Source: Mycobacterium sp. ST-F2 | GTDB lineage: Bacteria > Actinomycetota > Actinomycetes > Mycobacteriales > Mycobacteriaceae | Assembly: GCF_001905655.1 (NCBI RefSeq) | Contig: NZ_JMHT01000042.1 | Location: forward strand, 62,001 to 126,000 | Length of the DNA stretch: 64,000 bases | Direction: 5' to 3' | Shown here: one piece after another, positions 15,765-24,101 of the stretch | Layout of the letters: the number at the start of each line of letters is the position of its first letter | Position numbering within the stretch: position 1 is the first letter of the stretch | Program-made: the position numbers and the translations under genes | The notes under the pieces: generated by a model | The model's database searches: none | Told to the model about the DNA's origin: nothing | Seen by the model: the letters and a program-made list of their open reading frames with translations, nothing else

Positions 15765-16622
15765 CTACAAGCGCTGATTATGCTGGCAGATCAACACGCT
15801 GCAGTTGACCTGGCCCGGAACTGCGCGCGCGGTCCCGACGATCTCACCCATACCGGCCCGGCGATGCCTGCTGGTGACCAGCAATTGGATCGAATCGGCA
15901 TGGTGCTCAAGATAATTCATCGTTGAGCCATTGACCGCAACCGGATTGAAATCGATGTCCGGGTTTGCCAGACGGTAGCGCGTCAACCGCTTGTCCAAAC
16001 GTGTGAGGGTTTTGTCATCCGGGATGTGCTCATGCACATCCGCCAATTTGGCTTGCCATGTCGCGAGCACCGTCAGCGGCGCACCGCGCAGCCGGGCTTC
16101 GTTGATCCCCGCGTCGAGAACGTTGACGCTGTCCGGGCTCTCATCGATTTCCGCGACCACGTGCCGAGGCTGCGTCGACCAATGCCGGCCACCGCTGCGA
16201 ATGATGGCAACCGGGCACAGCGCAGAGGTTGCCAATGCCGCTGCGGTCGAGCCGAATCGCGACCCCGTGGCATGTGCGATGCCGAGGGAGCCCATGCAGA
16301 ACAGGTCGGCAGATCGGGTCGCGTTCGACAGCACCCTGGTCGGTTGCCCTTGTAGAACTTCCCACTCGATCTTGACCGGCTTCTCGGTCGATTCGACCGC
16401 GACCAGGGTCCGCCGGACCGAGACTTCGGCGCAGGCCAGGTCCCGAGCTTCCTGTTCGGGATCGATGTCGCCCTGCCCGCGAGGCGCGACGACGTAGAGC
16501 AGCCGCAGGGGCACATCGCGACTGACGGCCTCGTCGACCGCCCACAAGGCGGCGTTCACCGACCACTGCGAGCCGTCGATGCCGACTACCACGGCTGACG
16601 ACGGCGAAGCTGATTTGTACAT
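15765..16622 (-). CDS. Universal stress protein (Rv3134c-type, dosR operon)
   Basis: 285 residues, two USP domains. The first begins AVVVGIDGSQWS and has a nucleotide-binding loop GSLGIAHATGSRFGST; the second domain lacks the complete glycine pattern (TSRHRRAGMGEIVGTA) and may not bind ATP. It precedes dosR by 75 bases on the same strand, as Rv3134c precedes devR, so it is the likely first gene of the dosRS operon. A DosR-box-like sequence lies about 70 bases upstream, consistent with autoregulation of the operon. Confidence 0.92.
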   Translation of the reverse strand: MYKSASPSSAVVVGIDGSQWSVNAALWAVDEAVSRDVPLRLLYVVAPRGQGDIDPEQEARDLACAEVSVRRTLVAVESTEKPVKIEWEVLQGQPTRVLSNATRSADLFCMGSLGIAHATGSRFGSTAAALATSALCPVAIIRSGGRHWSTQPRHVVAEIDESPDSVNVLDAGINEARLRGAPLTVLATWQAKLADVHEHIPDDKTLTRLDKRLTRYRLANPDIDFNPVAVNGSTMNYLEHHADSIQLLVTSRHRRAGMGEIVGTARAVPGQVNCSVLICQHNQRL

Positions 16623-16692
16623 CTCCGCACTCTCCTGAGATCACCGAGCTGACTATTCGTCGACGGTATGTGTCGTGACGGGGGCTGCGGCA

Positions 16693-16708
16693 GGGGAATT
16701 GGTCCCTA
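16693..16708. promoter_or_regulatory. DosR-box-like site before the usp-dosR-dosS operon
   Basis: GGGGAATTGGTCCCTA matches GGGACTTTNGNCCCTA at 11 of 14 fixed positions and is itself partly palindromic. It lies 71 bases upstream of the USP start, the position expected for DosR autoregulation. Confidence 0.5.
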
Positions 16709-16900
16709 GTCGTCGGTCACACCGACCTGCGGTCGCGGGACGGTTGGCCACGACGTCGGGTCCATATGCCCTACACGGCAGCCTGGTGGTTCGTCATCGT
16801 CGTTGACATGAAGAAACGGTTGGCTACCGGCATCGTGCTTGCCGCCGCGCTGTGCGCGGCGGGATGGTTGATACGTAGGCATGGTGCGGCCAAACGGGGA

Positions 16901-17914
16901 TCAGGCGCCCCGGCCTCGTTCCCGATCATGCGGGCGCTCTGGCCCGTGACGGAAGACATCCGACAGTTGGCGCCGCGGTGTCGGTGGCGGGACGTCATCG
17001 AGGGCCGGCGCAGTGCCGATACGGACCAGCACCTGCGGCAGCCGATGCCCGGTGAGTGAGCTGATGATGTCGCTGGTGGCCGCGTGTTCGGTCACATGCG
17101 TGAGCGTGCTACTGGCTAGGCCCACGATGGTGGCCTCGAGCAGCACCGCGGACAGTGTCTCGCCGCACGCCAGGATGTCCTCCCGGGTGTCGCCGAGCGC
17201 GGAGATCACCACAACGGTGGCCTTGTCGTCCCCGGCTTGTTGACGTCGCTCCCTGGTGTGCGTGACCGGGAACGACCGTCCGACATCAACTCGGTCGCTT
17301 TCTGCGGCCGATACCAGGGCGCTGTGTGGGATACCGGTCGTCGCGCCAAAAGGTGTGGTCCACCAAACCAATTCGGCGTGATAGGCGGTGTCGTACATCC
17401 TCAGTGCCTCGGCGAGATGCGAGGCCTCGGCCAATTTGGTGCGCTGTCCGGCGTCCAGCACGTCAAGCTGGGTCGGCCGGTCACCCACGGCCAGCCGCAG
17501 CAGCTTCTCGAACGCCGGCCAGTCCTCCACGGCGCCGAGGGGCAATCGGTCGGTTCGCCGGCACAGGATGGCGTCGGCCGCCCGCCGTTGTGCCGGTGTC
17601 ACTCCGGCTGCAGGCCGGCAGTCGATATCGGCGAGGTGGTGAGGATTGCTCGGATTGGGAAACCGGTCGACGAGTGTCGTCCAGCCGGCTGCCGCCATGG
17701 CCACCCGCAGGTGGTCCAGTGCCGCGCCGCAGCTCAACATCGCCTGACGCCCGGAATCGTCGGTGGCCACCAGCCAATCGGTGTCGAGAAACAGTTTCAG
17801 CGTGGCGGATTCGAGAACCCACTTCCATGGCTGGCTGTTGTGGAACGACGGTGCGCGGCAGGCCAGATGTACCGCATCTTCTATCTCTCGGAGTGACATG
17901 GTGGTTTTGGTCAT
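16901..17914 (-). CDS. Acg-family nitroreductase
   Basis: 337 residues, second Acg-type protein of the cluster. It has the hallmark CRAPSFHNSQPWKW, the central CRRTDRLPLGAVEDWPAF and the C-terminal QVLVRIGTAP plus PRRQLSDVF. It is paralogous to the gene at 12030-13061 but clearly diverged. The start diverges from the USP gene at 18138, and a good DosR box and a perfect inverted repeat lie between the two. It is likely DosR-induced; the substrate is unknown as for other Acg proteins. Confidence 0.9.
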   Translation of the reverse strand: MTKTTMSLREIEDAVHLACRAPSFHNSQPWKWVLESATLKLFLDTDWLVATDDSGRQAMLSCGAALDHLRVAMAAAGWTTLVDRFPNPSNPHHLADIDCRPAAGVTPAQRRAADAILCRRTDRLPLGAVEDWPAFEKLLRLAVGDRPTQLDVLDAGQRTKLAEASHLAEALRMYDTAYHAELVWWTTPFGATTGIPHSALVSAAESDRVDVGRSFPVTHTRERRQQAGDDKATVVVISALGDTREDILACGETLSAVLLEATIVGLASSTLTHVTEHAATSDIISSLTGHRLPQVLVRIGTAPALDDVPPPTPRRQLSDVFRHGPERPHDRERGRGA

Positions 17915-17999
17915 GAGATGTCCTTCTCGACGGGGCGAGGTCTACACCGACGCTGCCCGATGCGGTTGTCGCGCGACAGAGCCAGAAGTCATCAATACG

Positions 18000-18031
18000 C
18001 GTCCTTGTGACCATCGGCGGTCACAAGGACG
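18000..18031. repeat. Perfect 13-bp inverted repeat in a divergent promoter region
   Basis: CGTCCTTGTGACC and GGTCACAAGGACG flank the six bases ATCGGC. Because the genes on either side point away from it, a terminator role is unlikely; an operator for a dimeric regulator, or a barrier between two promoters, fits better. Confidence 0.6.
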
Positions 18032-18045
18032 TCTGCGTGCGGCGA

Positions 18046-18062
18046 GGGACTTTGGACACTAG
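18046..18062 (+). promoter_or_regulatory. DosR-box-like site between nitroreductase and USP genes
   Basis: GGGACTTTGGACACTAG fits the DosR motif GGGACTTTNGNCCCTA at 13 of 14 fixed positions, the best match in the window. It lies 76 bases before the USP start and 130 bases before the divergent nitroreductase, so it could serve either or both. Confidence 0.65.
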
Positions 18063-18137
18063 GCCTGGGAGTCAGAGCGAGGTCAGATGTATTGGAGATC
18101 AATCGATCTGGAAGTTGTCAGCGGATGGAGGAGCGAC

Positions 18138-19055
18138 ATGATCGCGAATCGGGAGGTCCAGCAGCGCACGACAGCCACCGCGAGGCCCGTCGTCGTCGGC
18201 ATCGACGGTTCCAAACATGCCCGGCGCGCTGCTCGGTGGGCTGCAGTCGAGGCGGCAAGCCGGGATGCCACCCTGAGGCTGGTCTACGTCATCGACTCGG
18301 CTGATGGCGATCGACAGGAGGACATCGATCGCGCAGAGCGTGCATTGCACAAGGCATGGAAAGCGGTGAGCGACACGCACATCGACGTCAAGCTCGAATC
18401 GGAGATTGTTGTGGGCGACCCGGCAGAATGCCTTGCCAACGAGTCTCGTGGTGCGTCGATCGTCTGTGTCGGAGACCGTGGAAACGACGACACTTCGGAC
18501 GCTCCTCGCGGATCCACGGCTGTCGAGATTGCCCGGACGGCACCTGGTTCGGTGGCGATCATCCGTCGTGCGCACCGCGACTTCGACCACAGGAAGTGGA
18601 TTCTGGCCGTGTTGGACGAATCAGACTCTGCAGTCGCCGTGTTGAAGGCCGCGGAAGCCGACTCGGCATGGCGCAACGCTCCAATTGTGATTTTGGAACC
18701 GTGGTCGCACTCCAGTGGGCCGGTCGATGCGAGACATCCGGTGCATGCCGCCCTGGAACGGTATTGGGAGGACGTGCAAGACCGTCACATCCGGTCGGCC
18801 ACTCTGGCGATGCCGGAGCACCTGAGCAGCCTGTTGCGCCAGAGTGCGTGCATCGACCAGCTTGTCATCGTGCCCGGAGACCACCCGAAGTTGGTGGCGG
18901 AACTGACCAGCGACGAAGTGTGCAAGACGTTGAAGGATTCAGACTGCACCCTGCTGTTCGTCCGGCCGGCACCGCCGGCAGCTCGCGGTGGTAATGGCTA
19001 TGGCAGTGCCCGCCCACAGATTTCGATTGATCCGGTGGCAGTAGGGCGGCCATGA
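18138..19055 (+). CDS. Universal stress protein, tandem USP domains
   Basis: 305 residues. The first USP domain begins PVVVGIDGSKHARRAARWA; its nucleotide loop is GDRGNDDTSDAPRGST, close to but not a perfect G-x2-G-x9-G-S match. The second domain is more divergent and lacks the loop. ATG 18138 is chosen because GGAGGAGCGAC sits just before it; the frame is open 17 codons further. The stop overlaps the ATG of the next small gene (ATGA), giving a two-gene operon under a good DosR box. Confidence 0.9.
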   Translation: MIANREVQQRTTATARPVVVGIDGSKHARRAARWAAVEAASRDATLRLVYVIDSADGDRQEDIDRAERALHKAWKAVSDTHIDVKLESEIVVGDPAECLANESRGASIVCVGDRGNDDTSDAPRGSTAVEIARTAPGSVAIIRRAHRDFDHRKWILAVLDESDSAVAVLKAAEADSAWRNAPIVILEPWSHSSGPVDARHPVHAALERYWEDVQDRHIRSATLAMPEHLSSLLRQSACIDQLVIVPGDHPKLVAELTSDEVCKTLKDSDCTLLFVRPAPPAARGGNGYGSARPQISIDPVAVGRP

Positions 19056-19372
19056 CGCAGGTATTGAATGAGCCGGCTCAGGTGGCCGAGGTCGCGCCCA
19101 CGAGGCCTCATTCACGGGACTGGATCGTGGAGGTCGCCGGGAAACTCGCTCGCCGCGAGGGCCGCGACGATATGGCACGGGAAACCGAGATCACGCGGTG
19201 GTGCCGGGAGGCTGCGATGCGGTTCGCAGACGCCCCGATCCAAGCGTTCGTCCCACTCTTGGTCGAGCGCATCGTGGCTGATCGAATCCGTCGCGAACGC
19301 CGTCAAATGGCGAACGCCGCTGCGGCTATGGATCATTGCGTCGCGGCTCAGGTGCGTCCGGCGACGTCGTGA
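19052..19372 (+). CDS. Small protein with a three-helix-bundle dimerisation-like domain
   Basis: 106 residues, mostly helical. Residues 35-90 (MARETEITRWCREAAM, then FADAPIQAFVPLLVERIVAD) resemble the mycobacterial three-helix bundle dimerisation domain, with the characteristic F-x(6)-FVPLLVE stretch. A second protein with this pattern is encoded at 39025-39453. Translationally coupled to the USP gene by an ATGA overlap, so it is probably DosR-induced. Its last 47 bases overlap the converging PAP2 gene. Function unknown. Confidence 0.75.
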   Translation: MTQVLNEPAQVAEVAPTRPHSRDWIVEVAGKLARREGRDDMARETEITRWCREAAMRFADAPIQAFVPLLVERIVADRIRRERRQMANAAAAMDHCVAAQVRPATS

Positions 19373-19937
19373 CGAGGGCGTGCAACCGGGTCTTTTCCAG
19401 GAGGCCGACAAGTCTGCGCAGGATTGGCCGGGCAAGCAGATATCCGGCCAAGCTGACCACACCGCCCAGGGCAAGGCCTGCCAGCACATCGCGCGGATAG
19501 TGAGCGCCCACATAGACGCGGGCGAACGCCATCAAGCCCGCAGCCAATGCAGCCACGATGCCGAGACGACGGTTCACCAGCCACAATCCGGCGGCGGCAG
19601 CAGCCGCGACGACGGCGTGGATGCTCGGGAAGCCGCCGTCGGTGTTGCAGTGCAAGACGACGATGTCGCGGAGTGCATTGCACGGGCGGGTCTCGTTGAC
19701 AGACAGGGCGATCGGGTCATAGACCAGCACGGCCGCCAACACACCCAACGGTGCCCACAGTGCTGCAACCATGGCCATCGGGTCAGGGCTCTTCCGGGCA
19801 ATCCACCATCCGGCCAACAGCAATGCGGCGAACACGAGAACCCCGTCGTTGGCGTACGACGCGAGCAATGGATGCAGCCACGGGGTATCGCGCGCGAAAT
19901 CGTTGATGGCGTGGAAGATTCGTAGGTCGAGGTTCAT
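19326..19937 (-). CDS. PAP2-family phosphatase, membrane
   Basis: 203 residues with about five transmembrane helices. The tripartite PAP2 signature is present: NETRPCNAL (motif 1, here reduced to an RP core), GGFPSIHAVV (PSxH, motif 2, with Ile instead of Gly), and ARVYVGAHYPRDVLAG (motif 3, catalytic His with R and D). Such enzymes dephosphorylate lipid phosphates such as undecaprenyl pyrophosphate or phosphatidate at the membrane. An opening like IFHAINDFARDTPWLHPLL is common in BcrC/UppP-like members. It overlaps the small gene on the other strand tail to tail. Confidence 0.88.
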   Translation of the reverse strand: MNLDLRIFHAINDFARDTPWLHPLLASYANDGVLVFAALLLAGWWIARKSPDPMAMVAALWAPLGVLAAVLVYDPIALSVNETRPCNALRDIVVLHCNTDGGFPSIHAVVAAAAAAGLWLVNRRLGIVAALAAGLMAFARVYVGAHYPRDVLAGLALGGVVSLAGYLLARPILRRLVGLLEKTRLHALVTTSPDAPEPRRNDP

Positions 19938-20013
19938 CGCCGAAGCTTTCGGGTCGCCGGTCGTGGTTTGCAGCCAGCGTCAATGATGCCGCTCCGCGGT
20001 CGGCGATGGGATG

Positions 20014-21009
20014 CTAACCGGAGCGCCTGACGACCAGCAGCACCTTCCCGACCGTCTTGTCGGAGTCGAGCAGTCGGTGCGCTTCGGGGGCCTCGACGAT
20101 CGGCACCTCCGCCGCGACGACCGGCGCCACGGCACCGGCGTCGATCAGCGGCCACAGGTGCTGCCGCAGGGCGGTGATGATCTCGGCCTTGGAGCCGGGG
20201 CCGGTCTCGGGCCGGCGACGCAGGTTCGTCACGTGTATCGAGCCGCGTTTGAACAGCAGCGCACCGAGATTCAGCTCAGCGACGGATCCGCCCTGCAGCC
20301 CGATGATGGTCAGGTGCCCATTCTCGGCCAGGGCTTCCACGTTCTTGCCGAGGTAACTGCCGCCCATGATGTCGAGAATGACGTCGGCCCCGGAGTATTC
20401 GGCGTTGACCACGGCGGGGAAGTCCTGGTCGTGGTAGTTGATCAACGTCTGCGCGCCGAGTTCGCGACAAGCGTCCAACTTGAACTGGGTGCCGGCCGTC
20501 ACCGCCACGTTGGCGCCTAGCGCGCGGCCCACCTGTATTGCGTGCGTGCCGATTCCGCTGCCGCCGCCATGGATCAGCAGTGTCTGTCCGCTCTGCAGTC
20601 CGCCGGTCATGACGATGTTCGACCAGACGGTGGCCGCGGTCTCCGGCAGGGCCGCCGCGGCTGTCACACTCACGCCGTGCGGAACCGGCAGTACCTGGGT
20701 CGCGGCCACGTTGACCCGCTCGGCATAGCCGCCGGCTGCCAGTAGGGCACAGACCGCATCACCGGGTGCCCAATCCTGCACTCCGGCACCGACTTCGGCG
20801 ATGTAGCCGGACACCTCGAGGCCCGGGATGTCGCTGGCGCCCGGTGGCGGAGGGTAGAAACCCATGCGCTGCATGACATCCGCGCGGTTGACTCCCGCCG
20901 CCACCACGTCGATGGCGACCTGGCCGGGGCCCGGTGCGGGCAGATCCTCGACCTCGGCCCATTCCATGACCTCTGGGTCGCCGTGGCCGTTGAGGGTGAT
21001 CGCGTACAT
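20014..21009 (-). CDS. NAD(P)H quinone oxidoreductase, MDR superfamily (PIG3-like)
   Basis: 331 residues, zinc-independent medium-chain dehydrogenase/reductase. GroES-like part: VAAGVNRADVMQRMGFYPPPPGASDIPGLEVSG, typical of PIG3-type quinone oxidoreductases. Rossmann part: LLIHGGGSGIGTHAIQVGRALGA, the NADPH-binding loop. It lies one base behind the SDR gene and is the last of a four-gene operon headed by two AraC regulators. A role in reduction of quinones or enones in the same pathway as the SDR is inference. Confidence 0.92.
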   Translation of the reverse strand: MYAITLNGHGDPEVMEWAEVEDLPAPGPGQVAIDVVAAGVNRADVMQRMGFYPPPPGASDIPGLEVSGYIAEVGAGVQDWAPGDAVCALLAAGGYAERVNVAATQVLPVPHGVSVTAAAALPETAATVWSNIVMTGGLQSGQTLLIHGGGSGIGTHAIQVGRALGANVAVTAGTQFKLDACRELGAQTLINYHDQDFPAVVNAEYSGADVILDIMGGSYLGKNVEALAENGHLTIIGLQGGSVAELNLGALLFKRGSIHVTNLRRRPETGPGSKAEIITALRQHLWPLIDAGAVAPVVAAEVPIVEAPEAHRLLDSDKTVGKVLLVVRRSG

Positions 21010-21010
21010 G

Positions 21011-21850
21011 CTACTTGCCTCCAGGGACGGGGAATTGGGCGCGCATGGCCAGGTCCCAGAACTTGTCCGGGGTCAGCTGACGTTGCAGGATGCTCAGCGT
21101 TGCGCTCGGGGTGACGGTGTAGCGAGCTTTGGGGCTCTTGGCTTCGATCGCCTTGCGGACCACTTCGGCGACCGAATCTGGGTTGCCGCCGAGGAATTTG
21201 GCGACGTGACCCGCGTAGATGTCCGCGGTGACTTTTCCGACCCGGGCGTTGAACTCTGCGTAGGGCCCGTCGTTCAAGCCGTCGACCGACCCGACGGCGG
21301 TGTCGGCGAAACCTGTGGTGATCAGCCCGGGTTCGATGAGCACGATCTGGACCCCGAACCCCTGGACCTCGAACCGCATGGCGTCGGAGATGGCTTCGAC
21401 GGCGTACTTGGTGGCGTGGTAGATGCCCCCGCCGGGAAAGGTGAGCTTGCCGCCCATCGAGCCGATGTTGATGATGCGTCCGCTGCCTGCCGCCCGCATG
21501 CCCGGCAGCACCAGCTGGCTCATGCGGATGAGCCCGAACACGTTGGTTTCGAACTGTTTTCGGATGTTGTCGAGCGGAATCGACTCTACGGCGCCCGATT
21601 GTGAGTAGCCCGCGTTGTTCACCAGCACGTCGATGGAACCGGCTTCGTCCTCGACGGCGGCCACCGCCGCCGCCATCGACTCTTCGTTGGTGACGTCGAG
21701 CGCGACGGTGTGGCAGCCCTTGTCCGCCAGGGCTTTCAGGGTCTCAGGACGCCGCGCCGTGGCATAGACGGTGTGGCCATGCGCCACCAGATCGGCGGCG
21801 GTGGCCTCGCCGATACCGCTCGAACAACCGGTGATGAGTACAACAGACAT
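21011..21850 (-). CDS. Short-chain dehydrogenase/reductase
   Basis: 279 residues, classical SDR. N-terminal NAD(P) motif TGCSSGIGEATA (TGxxxGIG), NNAG at about residue 87, catalytic Ser in NIGSMGGKLTFPGGG, and YHATKYAVEA (YxxxK). The C-terminal KFWDLAMRAQFPVPGGK is an extension seen in several actinobacterial SDRs. Followed after one base by the quinone oxidoreductase and preceded by AraC-type regulators, a neighbourhood reminiscent of the virS/mymA-type loci of mycobacteria. Substrate unknown. Confidence 0.9.
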   Translation of the reverse strand: MSVVLITGCSSGIGEATAADLVAHGHTVYATARRPETLKALADKGCHTVALDVTNEESMAAAVAAVEDEAGSIDVLVNNAGYSQSGAVESIPLDNIRKQFETNVFGLIRMSQLVLPGMRAAGSGRIINIGSMGGKLTFPGGGIYHATKYAVEAISDAMRFEVQGFGVQIVLIEPGLITTGFADTAVGSVDGLNDGPYAEFNARVGKVTADIYAGHVAKFLGGNPDSVAEVVRKAIEAKSPKARYTVTPSATLSILQRQLTPDKFWDLAMRAQFPVPGGK

Positions 21851-21875
21851 GCGGTCCTCCTGGGTTTGGTTGTGA

Positions 21876-22922
21876 CTAGTGCGTTCGGTTCGGCTTTGCG
21901 TACGGTGTTCGGCGGGCCAGGTAGGCGCGCGGGCTGGAGCCGTTCCAGCGATGGAAGGCGTGCGAGAAATTGCTGACGTCGGTGTATCCCAGGCGGTTCG
22001 AGACCTGCTCGACGGTCATGCCGCTCTGGAGCAACTCTGTGCCGAGGTGATGGCGCACTTCGTCGAGCAGTTTCCGGAACGACGTGCCCTCGGCCTCCAA
22101 CTGGCGCCGCAGAGTCCGGGTGCTGCAGGACAACCGGTCCGCCACCTGGGCCAGGCTCGGTGGGTTGGCCGGGTCGGCCAACAGGAGGTCGCGGACCAGA
22201 CCGGCGCGACCGGTGCGAGCTTCCCGCTGTTCGAGCAGCAGGCGGCATTGCTGCTCGGCGAGTTTGGCGGTGTGGCTACTCGCCTGCGGCAGAGGGACGT
22301 TCAACAGGTCGGCGGTGAGGGTGACCGAGGTCTCTGCGTCGCCGAATTCGGGTGCGGCGCCGAACATCTCTTCATAGAACGACACCGCCGACCCGGGATC
22401 CGGCAGGGCGAATGCGATGCGGCTCGGTGGCGGCTCGGCGCCGAGGACCTCGCGACACAGATTGGGGATGGCCGCGGCGTCGCGTTCGAGGACGAACCGG
22501 CGGATCGATGCGGGCACCGCGCGGGCGTCGATGACGATCGAGAGGTCGTCACCGTGCCGACGGGCCTCGAAGGTACAGAAGGCGTAGCTCAGCTGGACAA
22601 ATCGCACGGCGACGTCGATCGCTTCACCCACGGTCGGACTGGTGAGGATGGCGAATCCCCACACCCCGAACGCCGTCACCGGATAGCGTGCTGCGGCCTG
22701 CAGCCCGAGTCCTGGGCGATCACCCAACGAGGCAACGATGTTGGCGATGGCCTTGAGTTCCTGCTGGGCGGTGACCTCGGCATCGGGGACGCGAATCGCG
22801 GCAGGCGTCGTCCTGGTGCCGGCGAGACATTGCTGCGGGGTCAAGCCGAGTTCGGTTGCCCACTCGACCATCAGTGCCAAGCTGGCAGCTGACCGTTTGG
22901 ACTGCAGATCGAGCGTCGTCAT
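21876..22922 (-). CDS. AraC/VirS-type transcriptional regulator
   Basis: 348 residues. An N-terminal arabinose_bd-like effector domain (to about residue 220) precedes a C-terminal AraC DNA-binding domain of two helix-turn-helices: LAQVADRLSCSTRTLRRQLEA and VEQVSNRLGYTDVSNFSHAFHRW, the latter with the conserved family signature. Its start overlaps the stop of the upstream paralogous regulator by four bases. It is followed after 25 bases by the SDR gene, so regulators and target enzymes are probably one transcript. The inducer is unknown. Confidence 0.92.
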   Translation of the reverse strand: MTTLDLQSKRSAASLALMVEWATELGLTPQQCLAGTRTTPAAIRVPDAEVTAQQELKAIANIVASLGDRPGLGLQAAARYPVTAFGVWGFAILTSPTVGEAIDVAVRFVQLSYAFCTFEARRHGDDLSIVIDARAVPASIRRFVLERDAAAIPNLCREVLGAEPPPSRIAFALPDPGSAVSFYEEMFGAAPEFGDAETSVTLTADLLNVPLPQASSHTAKLAEQQCRLLLEQREARTGRAGLVRDLLLADPANPPSLAQVADRLSCSTRTLRRQLEAEGTSFRKLLDEVRHHLGTELLQSGMTVEQVSNRLGYTDVSNFSHAFHRWNGSSPRAYLARRTPYAKPNRTH

Positions 22923-23983
22923 CGGTCACGAGCCCGCTCACGATAGTCCCGCGGCCCCATGCCTTTCCACCGCCGGAACGCCTGGGTGAAACTGGAGGTC
23001 TGCGAATAGCCAAGGCGTTCCGCGATTTCCGCAACGGGCATGCCGTCGGCGAGCAACTCCTCGGCGAGTGCTTCCCGGGTTTCTTCCTGCAGATCACGCA
23101 GCGACACGCCCTCCTGGGCGAGATGCCGCCGCAGCGTGCGGGCACTGACCGTCAGCTGCCGGGCAGCGTCATCGAGCGTCAGCACGGGCGACGGGTTCGA
23201 CAGCATCATGTCGCGGAGAAGCCCCGCGACGCCGGCGCGTGCCGACCTCTCGCGCAACAGTTCGACCGCTTGCTTCTCGGCCATCGAGCGGGCGTATTGA
23301 TTCGCTTGCGGTAGCGGCTTGGTCAACGACTCGAGGCTGATGATGAGGCAGTTCTGTGGTGCGCCGAACTCGGGTTCGATGCCGAACACGTCGACGTACT
23401 TCTGTACGACGTCCTCCGAGGGGCGCGCCATGGTGTAGGCGACCTGTAGTTGCACGTCGGATGACATCAGCAGATCGCGTTGCAGAGTCTGGATGCCGGC
23501 GCTGTCGCGTTCGACGGCGAACGAGCGGATGTCGGAGGGAAGGTGAGACGGATCGAGAATCAGTCGGCCGTAACTGTCCCCGGCGTCCGCAGAGACCGTC
23601 AACCGGCACAGGCAGAAACTCAGCGAGGCCAGCGATACGCCCACTGCCAGTGCGTCGCCCAGGGTGCGGGAGCTCATGAGCGCCAGGCCCCAGATTCCTG
23701 GCGACGCGGCATGGCACCGGAGACCGGCCTCGATGCCCAAGCCCGGAACATCAAGACCGCCAAGAATATTCGAGATGATCTTGAGTTCGTCCCGAAGGTG
23801 GACCTCGGCGTCGAGATCTTCGAGCGTGGTCCGGGTCAGCGGGGTGCCATGCAGAGAATCCACGTCGGCCATGCCGTGGTCCGCAGCCAGGTCGACGAGC
23901 AGCGCCACGCCCGCGGGTGAACGAAGAACATCGTGACTACTCACATGGTCCTCAATCGGCTGTGTCGAACGGTTTGCTGTCAT
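22919..23983 (-). CDS. AraC/VirS-type transcriptional regulator
   Basis: 354 residues, paralogous to the following regulator. Effector domain up to about 230, then two helix-turn-helices: LDDAARQLTVSARTLRRHLAQ and VAEIAERLGYSQTSSFTQAFRRW. It diverges from the PfpI-like gene; between them lies a 30-bp element that recurs 5.3 kb away in front of the hydrolase operon. Tandem AraC genes suggest regulator duplication with divided effector ranges, which is inference. Alternative in-frame starts near residue 13 exist; ATG at 23983 is the furthest plausible start. Confidence 0.9.
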   Translation of the reverse strand: MTANRSTQPIEDHVSSHDVLRSPAGVALLVDLAADHGMADVDSLHGTPLTRTTLEDLDAEVHLRDELKIISNILGGLDVPGLGIEAGLRCHAASPGIWGLALMSSRTLGDALAVGVSLASLSFCLCRLTVSADAGDSYGRLILDPSHLPSDIRSFAVERDSAGIQTLQRDLLMSSDVQLQVAYTMARPSEDVVQKYVDVFGIEPEFGAPQNCLIISLESLTKPLPQANQYARSMAEKQAVELLRERSARAGVAGLLRDMMLSNPSPVLTLDDAARQLTVSARTLRRHLAQEGVSLRDLQEETREALAEELLADGMPVAEIAERLGYSQTSSFTQAFRRWKGMGPRDYRERARDR

Positions 23984-24031
23984 CCTGCGGTACCGAGCCT
24001 AGGTCTGGTGGCTGGTTGCGCAATAGGTGAT

Positions 24032-24061
24032 GGATGGCCAACAAGTTGTGAGAAGTGGCCA
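24032..24061. promoter_or_regulatory. Putative AraC-type operator, copy 1
   Basis: Read on the minus strand, TGGCCACTTCTCACAA is followed by CTTGTTGGCCATCC. The two TGGCCA elements repeat with a 21-bp period, two helical turns, as in the paired half-sites of AraC. It sits midway between the araC-type gene and the PfpI-like gene. A near-identical copy is at 29318-29348. Confidence 0.6.
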
Positions 24062-24101
24062 CTTTCTGGCGCCACGGGTTCGGCTGCGGAATTCTGGCCG
24101 C

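Noticed and set aside
16808..17059. Possible small membrane protein starting at 16808 on the plus strand
   Set aside because: The first 30 residues look like a membrane helix, but there is no ribosome site, and most of the rest lies opposite the end of the nitroreductase gene. Too weak to annotate.
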